Counted from the stretch's first letter, positions 9,657-19,225 are shown. The stretch is 64,000 bases of DNA from Burkholderiaceae bacterium (GCA_023954015.1 JAMLIS010000004.1:124001-188000); one strand, 5' to 3'. Notes: generated from the sequence alone by a model not told the origin. Numbers and translations are program-made.

Positions 9657-10958
9657 TCACATGTGCGCCGGCAGGAAGGTCGCGATCGCCGGAAAGGCCA
9701 CCAGCACCGCGAGCCGCACGATGTCGGTGGCGACGAACGGTGCGACGCCCAGAAAGATCGTCGACAGCTTCACGTCGCGCACGACGCTCTTGATGACGAA
9801 CACGTTCATTCCGACCGGCGGATGGATGAGCCCGAGTTCGACGGTGACGACGACGATGACGCCGAACCAGATCGGGTCGAATCCCAGCTGCAGTATCAGC
9901 GGGAACACGATCGGCACGGTGAGGATGATCATCGCCATCGCGTCCATGACGCAGCCGAGCAGCAGGTACATCAGCAGGATCAGCGCGAGCACTTCGTAGC
10001 GGCCGAAGCCCAGCCCGGTGAGCCACGAGGTGAGCGCCTGCGGCGCCTGCGTGATGGTGAGGAAGTAACCGAACAGCAGCGCGCCGATCAGGATGGTGAA
10101 CACCGCGGCGGTGGTCCGCAGCGACTCGATCAGGCACTGCATGAACTGCGCGCCCGAGAGCCGGCGTCGCAGCACGCCGATGATGAACGCTCCCGCCGCC
10201 CCCATTCCGCCCGCCTCGGTGGCGGTGAACAGGCCTCCGTACAGCCCGCCGATGATGAACACGAACAGCAGCGCCACCGCCCAGATGTCGCGCAGCGATG
10301 CCAGGCGCTCGCTCGTCGAGCGCCGCTCGCCCGCCGGCAGGAAGCCGGGTCGCGCGATCCCGATGACGTTGATCGTGAAGACGTACATCGAGATGGCGAG
10401 GATCCCGGGCAGGATGCCGGCGATGAAGAGCTTGCCGATGTCCTGCTCGGTGATCAGTCCGTAGACGGCAAGCACCGTCGACGGCGGAATCATGATGCCG
10501 AGCGACCCGCCGGCGGCGATGACGCCGGTGGAGAAGCTCTGCGGATAGCCGTAGCGGCGCATCTCCGGGTAGGCCACCGACGAGAAGGTGGCCGCGGTTG
10601 CGACCGAAGAGCCGCAGATCGCCGCGAACCCCCCGCAGGCGGCGATCGTCGCGATGCCCAGGCCGCCCTTGAAGTGCCCGACGAACGCATTCGACGCGCG
10701 GAACAGCTCGCGGCTCATGCCCGAAGCCGACGCGAATGCACCCATCAGCAGGAACAGCGGGATCACCGCGAACTGCATGTCGGCGACGGTGCGGATCGGC
10801 GACTGGGCGAGCAGGCTCATCGCCGAGGCCCAGTCCTGGTTCAGGTAGCCGAAGCCGACGATGCCGACCAGCCCCATTGCGATACCCACCGGCACGCGAA
10901 GCAGCATCAGCACGAAGAGGACGACGAAACCGGTGACCGCGACCGCGTTCTCGTTCAT
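9657..10958 (-). CDS. dctM: TRAP transporter large permease
   Basis: DctM-type membrane subunit of a tripartite ATP-independent periplasmic transporter, with 12 or more hydrophobic segments in 433 residues. Typical blocks are RVPVGIAMGLVG, the glycine/serine-rich GGFAAICGSSVATAATF, GGSLGIMIPPS and IHPPVGMNVFVIKSV. It couples substrate import to the sodium or proton gradient. It sits four bases downstream of dctQ in the same direction and ends the long minus-strand array. Confidence 0.95.
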   Translation of the reverse strand: MNENAVAVTGFVVLFVLMLLRVPVGIAMGLVGIVGFGYLNQDWASAMSLLAQSPIRTVADMQFAVIPLFLLMGAFASASGMSRELFRASNAFVGHFKGGLGIATIAACGGFAAICGSSVATAATFSSVAYPEMRRYGYPQSFSTGVIAAGGSLGIMIPPSTVLAVYGLITEQDIGKLFIAGILPGILAISMYVFTINVIGIARPGFLPAGERRSTSERLASLRDIWAVALLFVFIIGGLYGGLFTATEAGGMGAAGAFIIGVLRRRLSGAQFMQCLIESLRTTAAVFTILIGALLFGYFLTITQAPQALTSWLTGLGFGRYEVLALILLMYLLLGCVMDAMAMIILTVPIVFPLILQLGFDPIWFGVIVVVTVELGLIHPPVGMNVFVIKSVVRDVKLSTIFLGVAPFVATDIVRLAVLVAFPAIATFLPAHM

Positions 10959-10962
10959 CGAT

Positions 10963-11610
10963 TCATTCGGTGGTGACGGTCGCGCGAGCGCCGACCTCGA
11001 GGGCGAGCGGGTGCAACAGCAGCCGGTAGAGCCGGATCGCCAGCAGCAGCACCGCAGCGACCAGGCCGAGCCAGGCGAGTGCGTAGTACATCCAGACCGG
11101 CTGGCGCAGGTCGAAGGTGAGTACGTTCTCGGCGCGCGTGTCGAGCACCTTGCTCCCCATCATGATCGCGAACGCGGCCATCGCGAACAGCGTCAGCGCG
11201 CTGGCGAAGACGTCGAGCGCGCGCTGCCAGCGGCGTCCGAGCGCTGCCCAGACCAGATCGACCGTGATGTGCTCGCCGCGGTAGCCGGTGCCCGCCATGC
11301 CCCAGAAGATCAGCGTGGCGAGCAGCAGCCGGCCGATGTCGTAGGTGTCCGGGATCTGCCAGGTGAAGAAATAGCGCAGGATCACCGAGACGAAGGTGAG
11401 CGCGGTCACGACGGCGAGGAACCAAGCCGCCGCGACCTCGATCGCATGGATGAAGCGGTCGAGCGCCGGGTGCGCGACAGCGCTCGACTGCGATTGCACT
11501 GCGCCCGGCGCCGGCGGCTGCGTGCCCGGACCGCTCGTCGGCGGCGTCCCGGCGCTCTTGCGCGGCGTGCCGGCGCCGCTCGTCCGCGGCGTCCTGGCGC
11601 CGCTTGTCAC
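10963..11610 (-). CDS. dctQ: TRAP transporter small permease with repetitive N terminus
   Basis: DctQ-type subunit with four membrane segments (WFLAVVTALTFVSVILRYFF; LLLATLIFWGMAGTGYRGEH; the segment ending MMGSKVL; WMYYALAWLGLVAAVLLLAI) that partners DctM. The GTG at 11610 overlaps the dctP stop. About 45 residues precede the first membrane helix and consist of four degenerate copies of an octapeptide (TSGARTPR, TSGAGTPR, KSAGTPP, TSGPGTQP). This extension is unusual for the family. An internal start after the repeat is possible, but the GTGA coupling favours the longer form. Confidence 0.88.
   Translation of the reverse strand: MTSGARTPRTSGAGTPRKSAGTPPTSGPGTQPPAPGAVQSQSSAVAHPALDRFIHAIEVAAAWFLAVVTALTFVSVILRYFFTWQIPDTYDIGRLLLATLIFWGMAGTGYRGEHITVDLVWAALGRRWQRALDVFASALTLFAMAAFAIMMGSKVLDTRAENVLTFDLRQPVWMYYALAWLGLVAAVLLLAIRLYRLLLHPLALEVGARATVTTE
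11516..11608. repeat. Degenerate 24-bp tandem repeat inside dctQ
   Basis: About four tandem units: 11585-11608, 11561-11584, a 21-base unit 11540-11560, and a more diverged unit 11516-11539. The shared core on the plus strand is GGCGTSCYGGCGCCGCTYGTC. The unit is a multiple of three, so the reading frame of dctQ is kept and the unit encodes Thr-Ser-Gly-Ala-x-Thr-Pro-Arg. Confidence 0.8.
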
Positions 11611-12650
11611 TTCGCCGCTGCGCCGTATTTTTCGAGCAGCGCCTCGAACTCCTTCATCGCCGCGTCGGGATCGACGCCGACCTTGCGCACGTTGTCGGCC
11701 CAGGTCTTGTGCAGCGGCTGCGCGGCTTTCTTCCACGCCGCCGTCTGCTCGGGCGAGATCGTGTAGACCTCGTGCCCCGGCTCGGCGGCGAGCTTCGCGA
11801 TGCCGTCGTGCTCGAAGTCGGCCCACGGCGAAGCGGAGCGCACCGCCCACTCGTTCGTGCAGTGATCGTCGATGACCTTCTTCTGCGAAGCGGACATCCG
11901 GTTGTATTTCGACTTGTTGAACACCATCGCGAAGGTGGTCGCGTACAGCGGCGCGTTCATGTGGTATTTGGTGACCTTGTCGATGCCGAACAGGATCACC
12001 GAACCCCACGGGAAAGTGACGGCATCGGCGACGCCCTTCTCGATGACGTCGCGCACCTCGGGGGCCGACGCCTGCACGTTGGTGCCGCCGAGCATCGTCA
12101 CGAAGGTGGCCATCGTCGCGTGCGCCGGACGAATCTTCATCCCCGAGACGTCCTCGGGCCCCATGATCTTCTTAGTGCGCGAATGGAAGCTGCCCGGATC
12201 GTGCACGAAGGCGAAGCAGAACTTCACGTCCTTCATTTCTCGGTCGGCGTACTTGCGGTACCACTCGTCGATCGCCCGGGTGCCGCCCTTGGCGTTCGAG
12301 AGCAGGAACGGCAGCTCGCCGGCGCCGATGATCGGGAAGCGCCCGGGCTGGTAGCCCGGGTTCACGTAGGTCAGGTCGGCGATGCCGTCGCGCGCCATGT
12401 CGTAATGGTCGAAGGCCTTGCCCAGCTGCTGCGACGGGTAGACCTTCGAACGGATCGTCCCGTTCGACGCCTTCTCCACCGACGCACCCCAATCCTCCAG
12501 TGCCTTCTGCAACGGGTGCGACGGCGGCACCCAGTGCGAGATCTTCAGGTCGAAGGTCTGCTCCTGCGCGTAAAGCGCGGGAGCCGTCGCGCCCAGCGTT
12601 GCGGCGGCCGCGAGCGCCACGGCGCAGGCGGTCAGGCGATTCGTCGTCAT
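11607..12650 (-). CDS. dctP: TRAP transporter solute-binding protein
   Basis: Periplasmic DctP-family receptor for the adjoining DctQM permease. A Sec signal peptide (about residues 1-28, ending APALYAQ) precedes the binding domain TFDLKISHWVPPSHPLQKAL. The arginine of GMKIRPAHATM corresponds to the carboxylate-binding Arg of the family. ATG at 12650 starts the signal peptide, with AGGAG nine bases before. The substrate is probably an organic acid, but this sequence does not specify which. A stem-loop lies between it and the upstream binding-protein gene. Confidence 0.94.
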   Translation of the reverse strand: MTTNRLTACAVALAAAATLGATAPALYAQEQTFDLKISHWVPPSHPLQKALEDWGASVEKASNGTIRSKVYPSQQLGKAFDHYDMARDGIADLTYVNPGYQPGRFPIIGAGELPFLLSNAKGGTRAIDEWYRKYADREMKDVKFCFAFVHDPGSFHSRTKKIMGPEDVSGMKIRPAHATMATFVTMLGGTNVQASAPEVRDVIEKGVADAVTFPWGSVILFGIDKVTKYHMNAPLYATTFAMVFNKSKYNRMSASQKKVIDDHCTNEWAVRSASPWADFEHDGIAKLAAEPGHEVYTISPEQTAAWKKAAQPLHKTWADNVRKVGVDPDAAMKEFEALLEKYGAAAK

Positions 12651-12673
12651 CGGATGTCTCCTTCTCTTCGAAT

Positions 12674-12688
12674 GGCCGCGTAGCGGCC
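12674..12688. other. Intercistronic stem-loop before dctP
   Basis: Perfect 6-bp arms GGCCGC and GCGGCC with a GTA loop, ending one base from the stop codon of the upstream binding-protein gene. There is no T-run after it, so it looks more like an mRNA-stabilising or attenuating hairpin than a full terminator. It may let the binding protein be made in excess over the TRAP subunits. Confidence 0.5.
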
Positions 12689-13912
12689 TCACTTGTTGGC
12701 CACCAGCGGGCATTTGCCTTCGCTCATCGGACGGAAGGCCTGATCGGCCGGCACCGACGAGAGCAGCTTGAAGTAGTCCCATTCCTCCTTCGATTCCGCG
12801 GGCGACTTCACCTGGAACAGGTACATCGGGTGCAGCTTGCGACCGTCGTCGCGGATGCGGCCCTTGCCGAACAACGGATCGTCGGTAGGCATCGCCTTCA
12901 TCGCGGCGACGATCGCCTTTCCGTCCTCGGCGTTGCCGACCTTGTCTACCGCCTTCAGGTAGTGCAGCACGCCGGCATAGACACCGGCCTGCATGTCATT
13001 GGGCATCGCCTTGTTGTGCGAGCGCTTCCGGAACTCGCGCGACCATTTTCGCGTGTCGTCGTTCATGTCCCAGTAGAACGGGTTGACCAGCAGCGCGCCC
13101 TTGGCCGCCGGCAGCCCGAGCGGAGGCACGTTGTTGATGCCGAAGATCAGCGGTGCGATCGTCTGCTTTGCCGGCAGCCCGAACTCGGCCGCCTGCTTCA
13201 TCGAGGTCGTCGTGTCGCCGCCCGCGACAGCAAGCCCCACCACGTCGGCACCCGACGACTGCGCGCCGATCAGGAACGACGAGTAGTCCATCGTGCCGAT
13301 GGGCGCACGCACCGCGCCGATCACCTTGCCGCCGCCGCTCTTCACCTCGTCGGAGGCCTGCTTCTCGAGATCGTGGCCGAAAGCGTAATCGGCCGTGACG
13401 AAGAACCAGTTCTTGCCGCCGCGCTGCATCACCGCCCTGGCGAGCGAATGTCCGTACGACCAGGTGTCGTAGGTCCAGTGCACCGTGTTCGGCGAGCACT
13501 TCGAACCGGTGAGCTCGGCCGAGCCCGCGCCGGAGCCGATCATCACCTTGTTCTTGTCGCGCACGACGTCGCTGACCGCGAAGGCGACCGCCGAGTTCGG
13601 CAGGTCGGCGATCATGTTCACGCCGTCCTCGTCGATCCAGCGGCGCGCGATCGCGCTGCCGACGTCGGGCTTGTTCTGGTGGTCGGCGGAGACGACCTCC
13701 ACGGCGCGTCCCGCCGCCTTGCCGCCGTAGTCCTCGACGGCCATCTTCGCGGCGAGCACCGAACCCGGGCCCTGGAAGTCGGCGTAGACGCTCGACTGGT
13801 CGTTCATCACGCCGATGCGGATGGGCTTGTCCTGCGCGAAGGCGCCGGTGGCGGCGAGCGACGCGGCGGCGGCCACGGCGGTGGCGAGAACGGTTCGGCG
13901 CATCGGGATCAT
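12689..13912 (-). CDS. Liv-type ABC substrate-binding protein (lone)
   Basis: Periplasmic type I binding protein of the branched-chain amino acid/amide family. The signal peptide ends TGAFAQ and the mature part begins DKPIRIGVMNDQSSVYADFQ. A second in-frame ATG lies three codons in, at 13903. It has no membrane or ATPase subunits beside it, sitting between iorB and dctP, so it may serve one of the two Liv permeases upstream in the array. Paralogues with this sequence style are common for aromatic acids in Burkholderiales; the ligand is not known here. Confidence 0.92.
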   Translation of the reverse strand: MIPMRRTVLATAVAAAASLAATGAFAQDKPIRIGVMNDQSSVYADFQGPGSVLAAKMAVEDYGGKAAGRAVEVVSADHQNKPDVGSAIARRWIDEDGVNMIADLPNSAVAFAVSDVVRDKNKVMIGSGAGSAELTGSKCSPNTVHWTYDTWSYGHSLARAVMQRGGKNWFFVTADYAFGHDLEKQASDEVKSGGGKVIGAVRAPIGTMDYSSFLIGAQSSGADVVGLAVAGGDTTTSMKQAAEFGLPAKQTIAPLIFGINNVPPLGLPAAKGALLVNPFYWDMNDDTRKWSREFRKRSHNKAMPNDMQAGVYAGVLHYLKAVDKVGNAEDGKAIVAAMKAMPTDDPLFGKGRIRDDGRKLHPMYLFQVKSPAESKEEWDYFKLLSSVPADQAFRPMSEGKCPLVANK

Positions 13913-13949
13913 TTCAGTGCCTCCTCGTGGGCGATCCGGGAGCTTAACG

Positions 13950-13965
13950 CGCGACGCGCGTCGCG
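13950..13965. other. Perfect 16-bp GC palindrome between iorB and the binding-protein gene
   Basis: CGCGACGCGCGTCGCG is its own reverse complement. It lies in the 84-base gap downstream of iorB and upstream of the lone binding-protein gene. It could fold as a hairpin (CGCGAC-GCGC-GTCGCG) that partially terminates or protects the transcript, or bind a regulator. No T-tract follows it. Confidence 0.4.
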
Positions 13966-13996
13966 GCGAATAGGGATAGTGCCGAATCCGGGAGAT

Positions 13997-15484
13997 TCAA
14001 TGCAGCGCATTCACGCGCTCGCGCAGGAGATTTCCGGCGTCGTCGGCGAGCGCTGCCTCGTGCAGTTCCCGAAGCGCCGACGCGGCGTTCTCGCGTCCTT
14101 CGAGTCGCTCGGAGCATGCCATCAGCGTCGCGAAGTTTCGGCTTCCTCGCTCGTGCGTGTCGCCGTATCCCTTGACCAGCCGCTGGCAGCGGGCGATCTC
14201 GACGGCGAGCGCCGGATCCGCGGGGGCGACACGGTCGATGCGGTCGAGCCATTGCTCGATCTGCGCGTTCTCGCGCCCGTAGCGCAGCGTCGAGCGGCGC
14301 CAGCGCCGCATCGCAGCGATCGTGCGCAGCATCAGGAAGCCGCCGAGCGACGTCGTCGGTACGATGCGGCCCTTCGTGGTCAGGCGCTCGACCAGGCGAC
14401 GCGCGGGACCGGCCTTCAGCAGCCACCGTCCCATCGGGGCGGGAACGGTGTCGGCAATCTCCTCGAGCCGCGGGTGCATGAACTCGTCGATCGACAATAC
14501 GGTGTCGCCTCCGGGACGCACCTCGGCCCGCACGCGCTCGAAACGCTTCGATCGCGTCTTCAGGTCGGCGACACGAATCGTGTCCTCGTAGCTCATCCAC
14601 AGCGCAAGGTGCCGCGCGACCGCCTCGAGCAGCCGATCGTCGCCGTGGGGCGCGAGGCGCGCGAGGCGGTCGAGGTACGACGCCGCGTATTCGGGATCCT
14701 GGTAGTCGAGCAGCCGGCGCACGCCCTCGGTTGCCGTCGGGCGCACTGCGTCGCCGAACTCGTCGCGCAGGCGAACGAGCAGTCGCGCGACCCGGGGGTC
14801 GGCGTGCGTCTGCGGTAGCGCAGCGACGGCGGGGGCCGGCGCACGGCGAAGCGGCTCGGACGGCGCCTTCGCGCGCTCGAAGCCCTCGGCGAAGGCGCGC
14901 AGGCTGCTTTCGACGCCGACGCCGCCGCGCCGGATCGTATCCTCGAACTGCTGCCTGTCGAAGGGCAACGCGCCCTCGCCGCTCAGCGCGCCGAAGAGGA
15001 CCGCGCTGATCACGCTGCCGATGCGCTCGACCGTCTCGGCCATGTCGAAACGAACGAAGCGGCGCGCGGCACTCGCGCACGCCTGCTCCATCCGCGCGGC
15101 ATCGCGCGCGCCCTCGCCCATCGCGGATTTCTCGTGGATCGACAGCACCCGGTGCGTCGAAGCGATCAGCGTCGTGCGATCGGGCGTGACGAGCCCGCGC
15201 TGCACGGCACGCGCCGCTTCCATGAGTTCGGACGCGACCACGATGTCGACGTCGCCCGGCGCCGGCATCAGCGCGAGCAGCGGCTCGGCGCCGTCGCGCT
15301 CGGCGCGCGCACGCGGGAACATCTCGACGTAATAGATCGTCGCGCCGGTGCGCTGCGCGACGCCGGCAACCGAAGTCGCCTGCGCGATGTAGCCGTTGTG
15401 CTCGGCGAGGTCGACGATCCAGTCGGCGAGCACGCCGCCGCCCTCGCCGCCCATCGCGAGGATCGCGATGTTCAACGGACGCAT
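13997..15484 (-). CDS. iorB: Indolepyruvate ferredoxin oxidoreductase, beta subunit
   Basis: Small catalytic subunit of the thiamine-dependent enzyme that oxidatively decarboxylates aryl-pyruvates to aryl-acetyl-CoA with ferredoxin as acceptor. Residues 1-200 form the pyruvate:ferredoxin oxidoreductase gamma-like domain (NIAILAMGGEGGGVLADWIV and GVAQRTGATIYYVEMFP). The rest to residue 495 is the DUF6537-type C-terminal extension found in proteobacterial IorB, much longer than archaeal IorB. The ATG at 15484 lies two bases after the iorA stop, so the two are cotranscribed. The open frame continues upstream through iorA and is ignored. Confidence 0.92.
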   Translation of the reverse strand: MRPLNIAILAMGGEGGGVLADWIVDLAEHNGYIAQATSVAGVAQRTGATIYYVEMFPRARAERDGAEPLLALMPAPGDVDIVVASELMEAARAVQRGLVTPDRTTLIASTHRVLSIHEKSAMGEGARDAARMEQACASAARRFVRFDMAETVERIGSVISAVLFGALSGEGALPFDRQQFEDTIRRGGVGVESSLRAFAEGFERAKAPSEPLRRAPAPAVAALPQTHADPRVARLLVRLRDEFGDAVRPTATEGVRRLLDYQDPEYAASYLDRLARLAPHGDDRLLEAVARHLALWMSYEDTIRVADLKTRSKRFERVRAEVRPGGDTVLSIDEFMHPRLEEIADTVPAPMGRWLLKAGPARRLVERLTTKGRIVPTTSLGGFLMLRTIAAMRRWRRSTLRYGRENAQIEQWLDRIDRVAPADPALAVEIARCQRLVKGYGDTHERGSRNFATLMACSERLEGRENAASALRELHEAALADDAGNLLRERVNALH

Positions 15485-15486
15485 CG

Positions 15487-17643
15487 TCAGATTGCCGTCG
15501 CGGCGAGCCGGCGATCGATGCGTCGTTGCAACGCACCGATGACTGCGCTGCGCACGCGGTGCCGGAACCGGTCGAACGCGCGCGGGTTGTGGACGACGCC
15601 GGCCCGGTAGAACGACGGACACAGCACCGCCGCGTGCGACACCTCGCCGCACATGCCGCAGCCGACGCAGCTCTGCTCGACGTGCGCGACCGGATCGGAG
15701 CGCAGCGGATCGGGATTCGGCTTCACGGTAAGCGACGGACAGCCGGAGATCCGGATGCACGAATGATCGCCCGTGCAGGTGTCGGGATCGACGCCGAAGC
15801 GCTCGCGCACGACGCGCTCGCCGGCGGCGATCGCCTTCCTCTTCTGCGGCTTCTCGCGGCGCTGCCGGTTCAGCATGCATTCGGATTGCGCGACGATGAC
15901 CTTCGGACCCTTCTCGCGCGTCGTCAGCGCCTCGCGCAGCGCTTCGCGCATCGCGCCGACGTCGTAGGTGCGGGGGATCGTGCGCACCCATCGCACGCCG
16001 ACGCCGCGCACCGCCTTCTCGATCGGATGCTGCGTGCTGCGGTTGCGCGTGATCGCCTTCGAAGAGAGCAGATCCTGTCCGCCGGTGGCAGCCGTGTAGT
16101 TGTTGTCGATGACCAGCGCCACCTGGTCGCTCTCGTTGAACACGGCGTTGGCGATGCCGCTCGTGAGCCCGTTGTGCCAGAAGCCGCCGTCGCCCATCAC
16201 GCTGATCGCGCGCTTGCCGGACGGCGAGCCGAGCGCGGCTGCGGCCGCCGCGCCCAGGCCGTAGCCCATCGTCGTGTTGCCGATGTCGAACGGCGGCAGG
16301 ATCGAGAACAGGTGACAGCCGATGTCGGAACTCACGTGATGTTCGCCGAGCTCGCGCTGCACGAGTTTCATCGCGGCGAACACCGGTCGCTCCGGGCATC
16401 CGGTGCAGAAGCCCGGCGTGCGCGCCTGCACCTGGTCGGCGAGCTCCCGGTGCGCGCGGGCCAGCACCGCGGCCGTCTCGGGCGCGGGCAGCCCCGCCGC
16501 CGGCGCCATCGCGCCCGGCGCGTGCGTCGCGAAGAATGCGCGCAGCCCGTCGGCGAGCACCGACGGCGTGTACTCGCCGGCGATCGGCAGCAGCCCCTTG
16601 CCGAACACGCGCGCGGAGCACCCGGCATTGCGCAGCGACGCGGCGATCGCCTGCTCGATGAAGTTCGGCTGGCCCTCCTCGACGACGAGCACGGCGCGCT
16701 TGCCCTCGCAGAAGCGCGCGATCTCCTCGTCGACGAGCGGATAGGTGACGTTGAGCACGTACAGCGGCACGCTCGTGCGGCCGTAGACGTCGGCGAGTCC
16801 CAGGCGCTCGAGCGCGCGCATCAGCGTGTTGTACAGCCCGCCCTGCACGGCGATGCCGACGTCGCGCTCGCTGCGGGCGAAGAATTCGTTCAGCCCGCGC
16901 TCGCGGATGAAGCGCACGGCCGCCGGCCAGCGCTGCTCGACCTTCTCGCGCTCGTGCAGGAAGCTCGCCGGCGGCAGGACGATCCGGTTCACGTCGCGCC
17001 GCGGATTCTCCAGCGCGTCGGCGAGGGCGAACGGCGAGCGGCGGTTGTCCTTCGCAACGAAGCGCCCGTGCAGGTGGCAGGCACGAATGCGCAGCTCGAG
17101 CATCACCGGCGTGCTGCTCGCCTCCGACAGCTCGAACGCGTCCTCGACCGCCTTCACGATCGACGGCAGGTTCGGGCGCGGGTCGAGCAGCCAGACCTGC
17201 GACTTCATCGCGAAGGCGTGGCTTCGCTCCTGCATGATGCTCGAGCCGTCGCCGTAGTCTTCGCCGACGATGATCAGCGCACCGCCCGTGACGCCGCCCG
17301 ACGAGAGGTTGGCGATCGCATCGGACGCGACGTTGATTCCGACCGGCGCCTTGAAGGTGACTGCGCCGCGCAGCGGATAGTTCACCGATGCGGCGAGCGT
17401 CGCCGCGGCGGTGGCTTCGTTGGCGCTGTTCTCGAAGCGGATGCCGAGTTCGTCGAGCACCTCGCGCGCATCCGCCAGCACGTCCATCAAGTGCGAGATC
17501 GGCGCGCCCTGGTAGCCGGCGACATAGGCCACGCCCGACTGCAGCAGCGCCTTGGTGACCGCAAGGATTCCCTCGCCGACGAACTCCTCGCCGGCGCCCA
17601 GCCGCAGCTTGCCGACTTCCTGTGCGAACGAACGCTCCGCCAT
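15487..17643 (-). CDS. iorA: Indolepyruvate ferredoxin oxidoreductase, alpha subunit
   Basis: 718-residue partner of IorB. An N-terminal pyrimidine-binding half (VAGYQGAPISHLMDVL) is followed by the thiamine diphosphate domain: CTGCPERPVF at 413-422 and the GDG...NN motif at 484-515. A C-terminal ferredoxin domain holds Cys 623, 629 and 635 and Cys 659, 662, 665 and 675, enough for two [4Fe-4S] clusters. ATG 17643 gives MAERSFAQEVGKLRLGAGEE. Low-potential ferredoxin made by this enzyme could feed benzoyl-CoA reductase, whose genes lie 40 kb away. That link is inference. Confidence 0.94.
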   Translation of the reverse strand: MAERSFAQEVGKLRLGAGEEFVGEGILAVTKALLQSGVAYVAGYQGAPISHLMDVLADAREVLDELGIRFENSANEATAAATLAASVNYPLRGAVTFKAPVGINVASDAIANLSSGGVTGGALIIVGEDYGDGSSIMQERSHAFAMKSQVWLLDPRPNLPSIVKAVEDAFELSEASSTPVMLELRIRACHLHGRFVAKDNRRSPFALADALENPRRDVNRIVLPPASFLHEREKVEQRWPAAVRFIRERGLNEFFARSERDVGIAVQGGLYNTLMRALERLGLADVYGRTSVPLYVLNVTYPLVDEEIARFCEGKRAVLVVEEGQPNFIEQAIAASLRNAGCSARVFGKGLLPIAGEYTPSVLADGLRAFFATHAPGAMAPAAGLPAPETAAVLARAHRELADQVQARTPGFCTGCPERPVFAAMKLVQRELGEHHVSSDIGCHLFSILPPFDIGNTTMGYGLGAAAAAALGSPSGKRAISVMGDGGFWHNGLTSGIANAVFNESDQVALVIDNNYTAATGGQDLLSSKAITRNRSTQHPIEKAVRGVGVRWVRTIPRTYDVGAMREALREALTTREKGPKVIVAQSECMLNRQRREKPQKRKAIAAGERVVRERFGVDPDTCTGDHSCIRISGCPSLTVKPNPDPLRSDPVAHVEQSCVGCGMCGEVSHAAVLCPSFYRAGVVHNPRAFDRFRHRVRSAVIGALQRRIDRRLAATAI

Positions 17644-17677
17644 CGCTGCAATGCTCCTGTCGGCGACACGCGCCGGT

Positions 17678-19192
17678 TCATTTCTTCCATGCCTCGCGCA
17701 ACGCGGCCTTCTGCACCTTGCCCACGGGCGTGCGCGGAAGCGCGTCGACGAAGCGAACGTGGCGCGGAACCTTGAATGCGCCGATCGACGCACGGCAATG
17801 CGCGATCAGCTCTTCGACGCTGAGCGCAGCCCCGCTGCGCAGGACCGCAATCGCGGCAACCGCCTCGCCGAGGCGGTCGTCGGGCACGCCGATGACGGCG
17901 ACTTCGGCAATCGCCGGATGCCGCGCGAGCGCGGCCTCGACGTCGACCGAATATACGTTCTCCCCGCCCGAGATGATCAGGTCCTTCTTGCGGTCGAGAA
18001 TCGTCAGCCGGCCGTCGGCGTCGATCGCACCGACGTCACCGGTGTGGAACCAGCCGTCGCGCAGCGCCGCCGCGGTCTCCTCGGGCCGATCGTGGTAGCC
18101 GAGCATCACCCCCGGCGCGCGCACGACCACCTCGCCGGGCTGCCCCGCAGGGCGCTCGACGCCAGCGTCGTCGACGATGCGCAGCTCGACCCCCACCAGC
18201 GGTCGGCCGGCCGAACCGAGGATCGCCGGATCGCCGGCGGCGACGCCGGCGCGATGTTCGTCGTCCCCGAGGATCGTGAGGATCGGTGCGGTCTCGGTCA
18301 GCCCGTAGGCCTGGTGGAACTGCGCATTGGGGAAGAACTGCATGGCCGAACGCATCCACGAAACGGGCATCGGCGACGAGCCATAGAAAAGGACGCGCAG
18401 TGACGAGCGGTCGAAGCGCTGTGCATCGGGTTCGTCGAGCACCATTTTCAGCATCGTCGGCACGACGGTCGTGAACGCGATGCGGCGGCGCTCGATCGTC
18501 CCGAGCAGGCCCGCCGGCGTGAACTGGCGCAGGTACACGTGCGTGCCGCCGAGCAGAGTCGTGATGTTGCTGCACAACGCCGCCGCATGGAACATCGGCG
18601 CGACGGTGAGCGTGACGTCGCCGGGACGGATGCCGAGCGCCAGACCGATCTGCATCGCGTTGGATGCCAGATTGTCGTGCGACAGACGCACGCCCTTGCT
18701 GCGCCCCGTCGTGCCGCCGGTGTACAGCACGAGCGCCTCGTCGCTCCCGCCGGCGTCGTGCATTTCGGCCGGCGCCGCGCGCGCGACGCGCTCCTCGTAG
18801 GCGTCCGCATCGACGACCACGATGCGCGTGCGCCAGCCGGAAAGAGCAGGATCGTCGAAGAACGCGGCGAGCTCCGCATCGACCAGCACGAGCACGCAAC
18901 CGGCATCGTCGAGCACTTCGGCGACCTCGCGCGCGACGAGTCGCCAGTTCACCGGCACCGGAACGGCGCCGCTCCAGTGCCCGGCCCACAGCGCCTCGGC
19001 CTGCCGGAAGCCGTTCTTCATCAGCAGGCCGAAGCGCGCCCCGGCGACGGCGCCGAGCGAGCCGAGCATGCCGGAGACGCGACGCACCCGGTCGAACCAC
19101 TGCGACCACGTAAGCACGCACTCGTCGTCGAGCAGCGCGGTGCGCGGTCCGTGCACGCGCGCCGTCTCGTTCAGCAGCCGGGCAAGGTTCAT
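17678..19192 (-). CDS. AMP-forming acyl-CoA ligase
   Basis: 504-residue member of the ANL (acyl-CoA synthetase) superfamily, which activates a carboxylic acid with ATP to an acyl-adenylate and then to acyl-CoA. The P-loop motif LYTGGTTGRSKGV, the QAYGLTETAP adenine site, the hinge GWFHTGDVGAIDADG and the catalytic C-terminal lysine in TPVGKVQKAAL are all present. It sits 34 bases downstream of the MetE-like gene's neighbours in the array and just upstream of iorA. An aryl or medium-chain acid is a reasonable substrate guess; sequence does not settle it. Confidence 0.93.
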   Translation of the reverse strand: MNLARLLNETARVHGPRTALLDDECVLTWSQWFDRVRRVSGMLGSLGAVAGARFGLLMKNGFRQAEALWAGHWSGAVPVPVNWRLVAREVAEVLDDAGCVLVLVDAELAAFFDDPALSGWRTRIVVVDADAYEERVARAAPAEMHDAGGSDEALVLYTGGTTGRSKGVRLSHDNLASNAMQIGLALGIRPGDVTLTVAPMFHAAALCSNITTLLGGTHVYLRQFTPAGLLGTIERRRIAFTTVVPTMLKMVLDEPDAQRFDRSSLRVLFYGSSPMPVSWMRSAMQFFPNAQFHQAYGLTETAPILTILGDDEHRAGVAAGDPAILGSAGRPLVGVELRIVDDAGVERPAGQPGEVVVRAPGVMLGYHDRPEETAAALRDGWFHTGDVGAIDADGRLTILDRKKDLIISGGENVYSVDVEAALARHPAIAEVAVIGVPDDRLGEAVAAIAVLRSGAALSVEELIAHCRASIGAFKVPRHVRFVDALPRTPVGKVQKAALREAWKK

Positions 19193-19225
19193 CGGCGCAG
19201 CCTCCCCCTTCGACTCGATTCGCGT

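Noticed and set aside
15526..17775. Plus-strand frame of about 750 codons opposite iorA
   Set aside because: Low-complexity Arg-rich translation, entirely antisense to a well-conserved oxidoreductase subunit.
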